From NCBI GenBank assembly GCA_964424545.1, contig CAYRJN010000112.1, forward strand, positions 1 through 12,561: a stretch of DNA of 12,561 nucleotides, written 5' to 3'. Every line of letters begins with the position of its first letter. Position 1 is the first letter of the stretch. Shown here piece after piece: positions 6,841 to 12,561 of the stretch. The notes under the pieces are model-generated. The model searched no databases, was not told the origin of the DNA, and worked only from the letters and a program-made list of their open reading frames with translations. The position numbers were made by a program, and so were the translations under genes. Source of the DNA: JAUVIB01 sp964424545. Its GTDB lineage: Bacteria > Calditrichota > Calditrichia > Calditrichales > Calditrichaceae.

Positions 6841-9800
6841 AATAATCTCCTTTTTTGTGCGTTACAAAATTTGGACCGATGTTATCATGGTCAGCGTTTT
6901 CGGTTTCGGGTTAATTTTTTTGATGCAAATGCGCTCTTCTTTGTTCCCTGAAGCGGAGCCGGATATCATTACCATTCAGGTTGTTTATCCGGGAGCGTCG
7001 CCAGAAGAGGTTGAAGAGGGGGTCGTATTAAAAATTGAGGAAAATCTTGACGGTTTGCCGGGGATTGACCAAATTACTTCAACATCCAGTGAAAATCTCG
7101 GTATTATTACCGTAAAAATTACCGAGAACGCTTCCCTTGACAAAATGTTAAACGACGTTAAAAATGCGGTCGATCGTATTAACTCTTTTCCGCAGGACGC
7201 AGAAAAACCGGTTATTTTCGAGCAGAAATTTCGCTCCCGTTCGCTTTCTATTGTTTTGTCCGGTAAAACGGATCTCTATAATTTAAAATATATCGCCGAT
7301 CATTTTCGCGATGAATTACTTGCCGAAGACGAAATTTCTCAGGTTGAAATAACCGGACTGCCGCGATTGGAATTTTCTATCGAAGTTTCCGAAAGCGATT
7401 TAAGACGTTACCAGCTTACCTTTGACGACATCCGCCGAGCCGTAGCCGGGGCTAATATAAATATCACAGGCGGGAAATTAGATACGGAAAATGAAGAGAT
7501 ATTAATCCGCGCTTATGGTCGTGGTTATCGCGCCAAAGACCTTTATAACATTCCTGTCCGCGGAACCGCTGCGGGAACGATTATTCATCTTGGCGATATT
7601 GCCGATGTTTTGGAAAAATGGGAAGATACGCCGAACAAAACCTATTACGACGGGCGTAATGCCGTTATTCTAAGCATCGATCAGGCGGAAGGCGAAGATA
7701 TTATCGCCATATCAGAAAAAACGGTTAAACTGGTGGAAAAATTTAATAACAGCCATAAGGCGGTTAATGCTAAAATCATAGATAACCGCACCATTATTTT
7801 ACAACAGCGCTTAGACCTGTTGGTGCGCAATGGAATTTTCGGTCTGATATTGGTTATTACCGCTTTGGGGTTCTTTCTTAACCTGCGGCTCTCTTTTTGG
7901 GTTTCCGCCGGTATTCCTTTTGCTTTCGCCGGGATGTTTGTGGTGGTCTCCATGATCGGCATAACCATCAATCTGATTTCCCTTTTCGGAATGATTATTG
8001 TTGTAGGAATTTTGGTGGATGACGCCATCGTTGTGGCCGAAAATATTTACGCTCATTATGAACAGGGAAAATCGGCCATTGAGGCGGCAAAAATAGGCAC
8101 TTCAGAAGTGTTGGCGCCCGTTTTTACCTCGGTAGCCACAACCATCCTCGCATTTATGCCTTTCTTTTTCCTTGAAGGCGGTATGGGAAAATTTATGTGG
8201 CAGCTGGCTCTTGTCATTATCGCCGCTCTAACTTTTTCATTGATCGAAGCGTTTCTCATTCTTCCTTCGCATCTCGTACATTCAAAAGGTATGCATTCCC
8301 ATAAAACGGACAGCGCGATTAGAAAAAAAATCGAAAAAGGAATTTCATGGTTTACCAACCGCGTTTACGCTTCTGTTTTGCGCGTTACGCTAAAACATAA
8401 ATGGATTACTTTAATGACGCCGCTCGCTCTTATCCTGATGACCGTGGGATTAATGAAAGGTGGCTTTATCGGTCAAACCATTATGCCTTTTATCGACGGA
8501 GACACCTTTCCGGTAAATATTTCACTGCAACCGGGGAGTCAGGAAGCAAAGGTCGATTCTTTGCTTGCTTCTATCGAGCGCAAAGCATGGATTTTGAACC
8601 GCCGTTTAAAAGAAGAGAGAGCGGACGGTAAAGATGTAATAATCGGAATCCGACGCGATATCGGTAAAAATAATCTCGGAGATAAAGGCAGTCACGCCGG
8701 AATGCTTACTATTCAGCTATTGGACGGAGAAACACGCAATATGGATAGTTATATCATTGCCAATCGTCTGCGCAAAATGGCCGGCCCCATGCCCGAAGTG
8801 CAAAAAGCGAGTTTCGGACGCACCAGTATGTTCGGGAAACCCGTATCGATCAGTCTGCTCGGCAACGATATTAACCAATTGAATCAGGCTCGGGATTTAT
8901 TAGTCGCGGAGCTGAAAAAATACAGCGCTTTGCGCGACATAACCGATTCCAATCAAGAGGGACGCAGAGAGCTAAAGATAAAACTCAAAGCACGCGCCTA
9001 TGCTCTCGGGTTGACCCTAAGCGACGTGGTTATGCAAGTCCGCCAAGGCTTTTTCGGACAAGAAATACAACGCATACAGCGTGGGAAAGATGAAATTAGG
9101 GTATGGGTGCGTTACCGACCCGAAGAGCGATCGTCGCTCGGTAATCTGGATCGGATGCGCATTCGAACAAAATCGGGAGAATATCCTTTCAGCGAACTGG
9201 CAAGCTATACCATCGAGCGGGGAATCTCGGCCATTAATCATTTGGATCGTCGTAGAGAGATCAAAGTGGAAGCGAGTTTGGTAAGCGAGCACATCGATCT
9301 GCCGCCTATTCTTGACGAAATTAATATGGTTACAATTCCAAAAGTATTATCGCAGGTACAAGGCGTAACGGTTTCTTATGAGGGACAGTCGCGCGATCAG
9401 AAAAAATTTCAAAAATCAATCGCAAAAGCCTTCCCCGTCGCTCTGCTGGCCATGTTAATCATTGTTATACTTGTTTTCCGCTCCTATTTACAGGCCGCGC
9501 TGGTTTTCTCTCTGATTCCCCTTGGCATACTCGGCGCAATTTGGGGTCATGGCATTCAAGGCGTTCAATTGAGTATGTTGTCCATGTTCGGTATTATTGC
9601 CTTATCGGGAATTGTAATTAACGACAGCATCGTTTTAATCGATCAAATAAATCGTAATTTAAGAAATAATCAAAATGTTGTCGATGCGGTTTTCAACGCC
9701 GGTCTCTCCCGTCTGCGTCCTGTTTTGCTTACATCTATTACTACGGCTTTCGGATTAGGCCCGCTTATTTTGGAAACCAGCCGTCAGGCGCAATTTTTGA

Positions 9801-9997
9801 TTCCCATGGCCATTTCCGTTGCTTACGGCTTAATATTCGGAACCATTATTTTATTAATTGTGCTGCCGGCCGAATTTCTCGCGCTGAATAAATTACGCTA
9901 TTGGTTCGCTAAATTAAATGGTCGGACAAACGTAAGCTATGAGTCGGTTGAACCGGCCTATAAAGAAGTTTTCGACGCAGAAAAATTATCAGTTTAA
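6833..9997 (+). CDS. RND efflux permease, AcrB/HAE-1-like
   Basis: Inner-membrane proton-driven pump subunit of about 1054 residues, the normal length for AcrB-type RND transporters. The layout is an initial helix (about residues 9-30), a large periplasmic porter loop, helices 2-6, a seventh helix after KHKWITLMT, a second periplasmic loop, and five last helices. GILVDDAIVVAEN holds the paired proton-relay aspartates (D396, D397) of the drug-efflux HAE-1 branch rather than the metal-exporter pattern. In the tenth helix, GIVINDSIVLID has Asn930 where AcrB has its relay Lys940. I believe this occurs in some RND subgroups, but it means the proton path differs in detail from AcrB. Start 6833 is chosen from the GGGGAGG site; the gene overlaps the adaptor stop by 8 bases. 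With the adaptor and the TolC-like channel it should form one pump. The substrate cannot be assigned. Confidence 0.93.
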   Translation: MNKIISFFVRYKIWTDVIMVSVFGFGLIFLMQMRSSLFPEAEPDIITIQVVYPGASPEEVEEGVVLKIEENLDGLPGIDQITSTSSENLGIITVKITENASLDKMLNDVKNAVDRINSFPQDAEKPVIFEQKFRSRSLSIVLSGKTDLYNLKYIADHFRDELLAEDEISQVEITGLPRLEFSIEVSESDLRRYQLTFDDIRRAVAGANINITGGKLDTENEEILIRAYGRGYRAKDLYNIPVRGTAAGTIIHLGDIADVLEKWEDTPNKTYYDGRNAVILSIDQAEGEDIIAISEKTVKLVEKFNNSHKAVNAKIIDNRTIILQQRLDLLVRNGIFGLILVITALGFFLNLRLSFWVSAGIPFAFAGMFVVVSMIGITINLISLFGMIIVVGILVDDAIVVAENIYAHYEQGKSAIEAAKIGTSEVLAPVFTSVATTILAFMPFFFLEGGMGKFMWQLALVIIAALTFSLIEAFLILPSHLVHSKGMHSHKTDSAIRKKIEKGISWFTNRVYASVLRVTLKHKWITLMTPLALILMTVGLMKGGFIGQTIMPFIDGDTFPVNISLQPGSQEAKVDSLLASIERKAWILNRRLKEERADGKDVIIGIRRDIGKNNLGDKGSHAGMLTIQLLDGETRNMDSYIIANRLRKMAGPMPEVQKASFGRTSMFGKPVSISLLGNDINQLNQARDLLVAELKKYSALRDITDSNQEGRRELKIKLKARAYALGLTLSDVVMQVRQGFFGQEIQRIQRGKDEIRVWVRYRPEERSSLGNLDRMRIRTKSGEYPFSELASYTIERGISAINHLDRRREIKVEASLVSEHIDLPPILDEINMVTIPKVLSQVQGVTVSYEGQSRDQKKFQKSIAKAFPVALLAMLIIVILVFRSYLQAALVFSLIPLGILGAIWGHGIQGVQLSMLSMFGIIALSGIVINDSIVLIDQINRNLRNNQNVVDAVFNAGLSRLRPVLLTSITTAFGLGPLILETSRQAQFLIPMAISVAYGLIFGTIILLIVLPAEFLALNKLRYWFAKLNGRTNVSYESVEPAYKEVFDAEKLSV

Positions 9998-10051
9998 CGT
10001 TCATCAAATTATGTTTTAATCGTATCAATTATAAATAACAGGATTAAAGAA

Positions 10052-11347
10052 ATGATAAAAAAAACAATTTTTCTTCTGTTTTTAATTTTGCCTCTTTACG
10101 GACAGAATATTTTAAGCGTTGAAGAAGCCATAAAAATAGGTTTAAAGAACAATTTTGATATCCGCATTGCACGCAATAGCGTTGAAATTGCCGATAACAA
10201 CCGCGGCAAAGGCGCTGCCGGCTTTATGCCGACTTTTGACGCTTCCGCAAACGCCGGCATTTCCAAAACCGACGAAGATACCAATTCCCCTTTTAGCTTC
10301 GGAAGTATTACTACTAAAAATTATTCCGGTTCTCTGATGATGAATTGGACGCTTTTTGACGGATTTAAAATGTTCGTTAATAAGAAAAAATATGACGAGC
10401 TCGCCGAGCTGGGTTATGAACAGGCGAGGAATCAAATTGAAACTTCCGTTGTGCAAATTATGCGGGCTTATTATAACGTCGTACAACAAAGGCAGCTTCT
10501 TGATGTGGCCAAGGATAATCTGGAAATTTCCAAAAGCCGACTGGAAAAAGAAAAAGTACGCGGTAATATCGGAGGCGCTTCCTCAACCGATCTGTTAAAT
10601 GCCAGAGTGGTTTATAACGTTGATCGCGCAACGCTACTGAATCAGGAGTTACAGGTGGAAATTGCCGATAAAAATCTCAACATTTCCTTAGGACGCGATC
10701 CTTTAGACAGCGTAATGGTGCAGAAAGAAATTAACATAGATTTTTTGGAACTGGAATACGATGAAATTTTGGATTTGGCGTTTGAACGCAACAGTATTAT
10801 TGCCGCGTCTTTAAAAAACAAGGAGATTGCCGATAAAGACATCTCATTAACAAAATCCGTTTTTTATCCGCGAATATCGCTTAACGGCAGCACAACCTAC
10901 GGCGATCGCAATATTAACCGCAGCGCCGGTGGCGAAATCACCTCCACCAGTGTAAATTATCAGGGAGCATTGCAGCTTTCATGGAATCTTTTTAACGGAA
11001 TGCAAAATGCCATTGATGTGCAAAACGCAAAAATTCAACGAAAAAACGCCCGAATAAATTACGAAAAAACCAAAAATTTTATCGCCGGTTTAGTACGCGA
11101 AAAATACAATACCTATAAAAAACGAATAAAGTTAATGAATTTGGAAAGAGAAAATGTAGAAGCGGCTCGGCAAAATTTGGAAAGGCAGCAGGAACGTTAT
11201 GAATTGGGCACAACCACATCGCTTGATTATCGTGATGCCCAAATAAAGCTGCTGAGAGCGCAGGCCAATTATATTACGTCTCGTTATCAAGCGCGCATCA
11301 GTCGTCTGGAGATTGATCAATTGACCGGAAATCTGGCAATTAAATAA
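10052..11347 (+). CDS. TolC-family outer-membrane efflux channel
   Basis: Outer-membrane factor of the tripartite pump. Residues 1-18 form a signal peptide (lysines, hydrophobic core, LYGQ). The mature part begins LSVEEAIKIGLKNN, the typical opening of the OEP domain. The protein shows the internal duplication of the family: strand pairs such as MNWTLFDGF (about 98-106) and SWNLFNGM (about 310-317), each followed by a long heptad-rich helix pair. At 431 residues the length is typical. It lies 54 bases after the RND gene, so probably in the same operon. That gap holds only AT-rich sequence and a weak AGGATTAAAGAA upstream of the ATG. It completes the channel from inner membrane to the outside. 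Confidence 0.92.
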   Translation: MIKKTIFLLFLILPLYGQNILSVEEAIKIGLKNNFDIRIARNSVEIADNNRGKGAAGFMPTFDASANAGISKTDEDTNSPFSFGSITTKNYSGSLMMNWTLFDGFKMFVNKKKYDELAELGYEQARNQIETSVVQIMRAYYNVVQQRQLLDVAKDNLEISKSRLEKEKVRGNIGGASSTDLLNARVVYNVDRATLLNQELQVEIADKNLNISLGRDPLDSVMVQKEINIDFLELEYDEILDLAFERNSIIAASLKNKEIADKDISLTKSVFYPRISLNGSTTYGDRNINRSAGGEITSTSVNYQGALQLSWNLFNGMQNAIDVQNAKIQRKNARINYEKTKNFIAGLVREKYNTYKKRIKLMNLERENVEAARQNLERQQERYELGTTTSLDYRDAQIKLLRAQANYITSRYQARISRLEIDQLTGNLAIK

Positions 11348-11363
11348 AAACCTGTTTATTTTT
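11342..11363 (+). terminator. possible weak terminator after the efflux operon
   Basis: AAATAAA (11342-11348) and TTTATTT (11355-11361) form a 7-base inverted repeat with loop AACCTG, running into TTTTT (11359-11363). The stem has only A-T pairs and includes the stop codon, so it would be a poor intrinsic terminator. It is the only hairpin with a T-run seen at this operon end. Confidence 0.25.
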
Positions 11364-11377
11364 GGCTGCAAAATTAT

Positions 11378-11650
11378 ATGTTAAAGGAGATATTTACGCT
11401 AACCGTCATAAAAAACTTCAATTTATTGCGCGGTAATATAAAGATAAGGTTGTAAAACGATGCGGCCGAATATCCGCACAAATGGAGCGGATAACTGCGC
11501 CTTGAAAATTGGCGGGTATACAGCGCCGCAGAATGAAAACAATGTCGAATTGGATTTTGCGGTTTTGTAGGCGCGTTTAATGCAACGCAATATTTCCATT
11601 ATTTTATCGGCTCGCCATTTGATACGGCCAAATCGGAATTAACAACTTAA
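11378..11650 (+). pseudogene. decayed coding relic of unknown family
   Basis: This stretch is richer in G+C than the rest of the right end and reads like protein in one frame, but with in-frame stops. The frame begins ATG at 11378 (LKEIFTLTVIKNF) and stops with TAA at 11453. It continues with NDAAEYPHKWSG to another TAA, then LRLENWRVYSAAE to a TGA, then GFVGAFNATQYFHYFIG and SPFDTAKSELTT to a final TAA. The neighbouring frame gives QNENNVELDFAVL (before the TAG at 11568-11570) across the third break, which suggests an indel there as well. Some pieces recall 6-pyruvoyl-tetrahydropterin synthase/QueD proteins, but the alignment is loose and I would not name it. It lies just downstream of the TolC gene and could be chance reading of non-coding DNA. 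Confidence 0.3.
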
Positions 11651-12160
11651 ATCTTATTCAATAATGAAATATTTTTATCAAGTTTCCGGGACTTTTCATC
11701 AAATTTTTTAAGAATTCTTTGTATAAGGTTCGGCTTTAGTAAAGATTTTAATTTTTTAGTATTATCGTTTTTTGGAGCAATTTTTTTAATGAGGCATAAA
11801 AAATCGTCGCAGTATCTTTTTTACCGATTCACGCAAAATATTCACTTATATGGAATCTATCTCTATTAGGATATAAAGATTTTAAGTCAAATCGGCTATT
11901 AAATATTTTCGGAATTGATTCCAAATCATTCTCTTTTATGCCAAAAATCACGTTCCGCTTTTCCATTGTGCTTGTTTTTCGAGTATTTATTGTTCTTTTT
12001 TATTACGAATTTCTTTATTAGTTTTGATTTTTTGTAATTTTTATTCGGTTTGGTAGTATTTTATATCACTCCTTTAATACTTTTCAAATCCATTTTTTCA
12101 AGTTTGCATTTTCACGTTACAAATTTGGTCGAGTAGGGGTTCGTCTTTTTCATTTTTCAT
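11647..12160 (-). pseudogene. decayed hypothetical gene, multiple stops and frameshifts
   Basis: Protein-like segments follow each other on the minus strand but in changing frames. From the ATG at 12160, one frame gives KNEKDEPLLDQICNVKMQT and, past stops, KIKTNKEIRNKKEQ and ILEKQAQW. A second frame continues KAERDFWHKRE. A third holds a 45-residue open frame with its own ATG at 11966 (MEKRNVIFGIKENDLESIPK, later SEYFA), ending at TGA 11829-11831. After that TGA the same frame continues IGKKDTATIFYASLKK. A shift in an A7 run (plus 11781-11787) then leads into NDNTKKLKSLLKPNLIQ, ending at TAA 11647-11649. The reconstructed product would be about 170 residues, K- and N-rich and charged at its end. 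I do not recognise the family. One CGA-to-TGA change and one lost A would reconnect the last 105 residues; the N-terminal part needs several more events. Confidence 0.42.
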
Positions 12161-12221
12161 TATCCAATATGATTTTGATCTTTCCGATTTGATTTTTCAA
12201 TTTTCGATTCATTTGGAATTC

Positions 12222-12240
12222 AGCCGTTAATCATTCGGCT
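12222..12240. repeat. short hairpin AGCCG/CGGCT
   Basis: AGCCG (12222-12226) and CGGCT (12236-12240) form a 5-base stem with a 9-base loop. It overlaps a second inverted pair, TTAATC (12227-12232) and GATTAA (12246-12251), so two alternative folds are possible. Confidence 0.35.
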
Positions 12241-12317
12241 ATACGATTAATTTTCCATGAATAAAACACTCCGGATCAGATTCGTTCTGGCAAGTAAAAA
12301 TTTGAATAAAACGCTGG

Positions 12318-12450
12318 ATTTTCAGGTTAGCACAAAGTTTTAATGGTATGATGCCAACGATTTGAATATGGTGCGTTTGGCATTTTAAAGCATCAAATTT
12401 TCAGTTTTGCACTATCGTTTATTTTAGTCATTTTCGTTCATTTTTAGCAC
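12318..12450 (-). repeat. three related short direct repeats around GTGC
   Basis: On the minus strand GTGCTAACCTGAAAAT (12333-12318) and GTGCAAAACTGAAAAT (12412-12397) match at 14 of 16 bases. A third partial copy, GTGCTAAAAATGAA, starts at 12450. The copy starts are separated by 79 and 38 bases. They lie in otherwise non-coding sequence and look like parts of one repeated or structured element. Confidence 0.45.
12352..12382. repeat. imperfect inverted repeat TGCCAACG / CGTTTGGCA
   Basis: TGCCAACG (12352-12359) pairs with CGTTTGGCA (12374-12382) with a single bulged T and a loop of 14 bases. It sits between two of the GTGC repeats and may be a stem of the same element. Confidence 0.4.
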
Positions 12451-12459
12451 TTGGCCCGC

Positions 12460-12477
12460 CATTGCTTATACGCAATG
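12460..12477. repeat. perfect hairpin CATTGC-TTATAC-GCAATG
   Basis: Perfect 6-base arms around a 6-base loop, in a locally G+C-richer patch (GGCCCGCC lies immediately to the left). On the minus strand it begins 10 bases after the stop of the partial gene at the right edge. It has no T-run, so it is not an ordinary terminator. The place fits a cassette recombination site, but I did not find the RYYYAAC/GTTRRRY boxes of a classic integron attC. Confidence 0.45.
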
Positions 12478-12487
12478 TTACCACCTG

Positions 12488-12561
12488 TTATTTTTCAATT
12501 ATTTCTCTCACTTTTTTCTTTAATTCTTCTGTGTCCGGCAAATACAATTGATATTTTGAAA
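12488..12561 (-). CDS. C-terminal end of a protein, truncated by the window edge
   Basis: The last 23 codons of a minus-strand gene are visible before a TAA at 12490-12488, including YQLYLPDTEELKKKV and ending EIIEK. The amphipathic, charged ending looks genuinely coding, and the other two minus-strand frames stop within it. The LYLP-plus-acidic ending faintly recalls C-termini of PDDEXK/DUF1016-type nucleases, but 23 residues are too few to assign a family. The gene is followed by the 12460-12477 hairpin. Confidence 0.5.
   Translation of the reverse strand, partial: SKYQLYLPDTEELKKKVREIIEK

Larger units (their letters stand above)
12161..12487. other. non-coding, repeat-bearing AT-rich stretch
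   Basis: I find no sustained reading frame here on either strand. It holds the short hairpins and the three related GTGC-type repeats listed separately, between a decayed gene on the left and the end of a minus-strand gene on the right. On the minus strand the order is gene stop, hairpin, repeats, which resembles the 3' side of a mobile cassette. From memory alone, parts of it remind me of dispersed non-coding repeats in some Bacteroidota genomes; this is unverified. Confidence 0.5.

Noticed and set aside
7681..8358. Long minus-strand ORFs inside the RND gene
   Set aside because: They are antisense shadows of a well-supported transporter and show no protein family features.
11460..11570. 36-codon ORF beginning ATGCGGCCG
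   Set aside because: No ribosome binding site, short, and better explained as one frame of the decayed segment 11378-11650.
11740..11830. YCDD-like reverse-transcriptase motif on the minus strand
   Set aside because: It appears only in a frame closed by a TAA just upstream and lacks any other reverse-transcriptase motif; the adjacent frame gives a better continuation.
11651..11870. Plus-strand open stretch of about 70 codons
   Set aside because: No start codon near its beginning; it is the antisense of the more protein-like minus-strand relic and rich in Phe/Leu from T-runs.
12454..12490. Classic integron attC site
   Set aside because: A hairpin lies after a gene end, but the RYYYAAC and GTTRRRY core boxes were not found.
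1..12561. CRISPR arrays, tRNA or rRNA genes, intact transposases
   Set aside because: No regularly spaced repeats, no tRNA-like cloverleaf or rRNA sequence, and no intact DDE, tyrosine or serine recombinase were seen on reading the window.

Overview
This is an AT-rich bacterial window whose ten recognisable loci are Gram-negative in character: an Omp85-type outer-membrane protein, and a tripartite efflux operon with a TolC-like outer-membrane channel. Several genes lack a clear Shine-Dalgarno sequence. The periplasmic adaptor carries a proline-rich insert of a kind I associate with Bacteroidota-like adaptors. A member of the Bacteroidota/FCB group is my best guess, with no marker gene to prove it.

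Layout. Bases 1-144 are AT-rich leader with no gene. Bases 145-1452 (+) encode a short Omp85/BamA-like barrel with one POTRA domain. Its stop codon abuts the stop of a minus-strand cluster at 1453-4498. Read 5' to 3', that cluster is a YigZ/IMPACT-family gene, a NatA-like ABC ATPase and a NatB-like ABC permease, joined by stop/start overlaps (TAATG and ATGA). The yigZ-like gene is full length but has one in-frame TAA inside the family signature. Bases 4499-4660 are a divergent AT-rich promoter region. Bases 4661-5059 (+) encode an orphan, degenerate response-regulator receiver-like protein.

Bases 5202-11347 (+) form a compact efflux locus. A MarR-type repressor gene is preceded by two adjacent 14-bp palindromes, a likely autoregulatory operator. 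It is followed without gaps by a periplasmic adaptor and an RND permease, and after 54 bp by a TolC-family channel. The three transport proteins should form one envelope-spanning pump, and the repressor probably controls the whole set.

Bases 11348-12561 hold no intact gene but are not featureless. A decayed plus-strand reading frame (about 11378-11650) is followed by a decayed minus-strand gene (about 11647-12160), broken by stops and frameshifts. A non-coding stretch with hairpins and three related GTGC-containing repeats (about 12161-12487) comes next. The window ends in the last 23 codons of a minus-strand gene, with a perfect 6-bp-stem hairpin 10 bases downstream of its stop codon. This right end looks like a gene graveyard or cassette-like region and is the least explained part of the window.

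I see no clearly novel multi-gene system. The most notable observations are the interrupted yigZ, the pseudo-receiver protein, the MarR tandem operator and the decayed, repeat-bearing right end.
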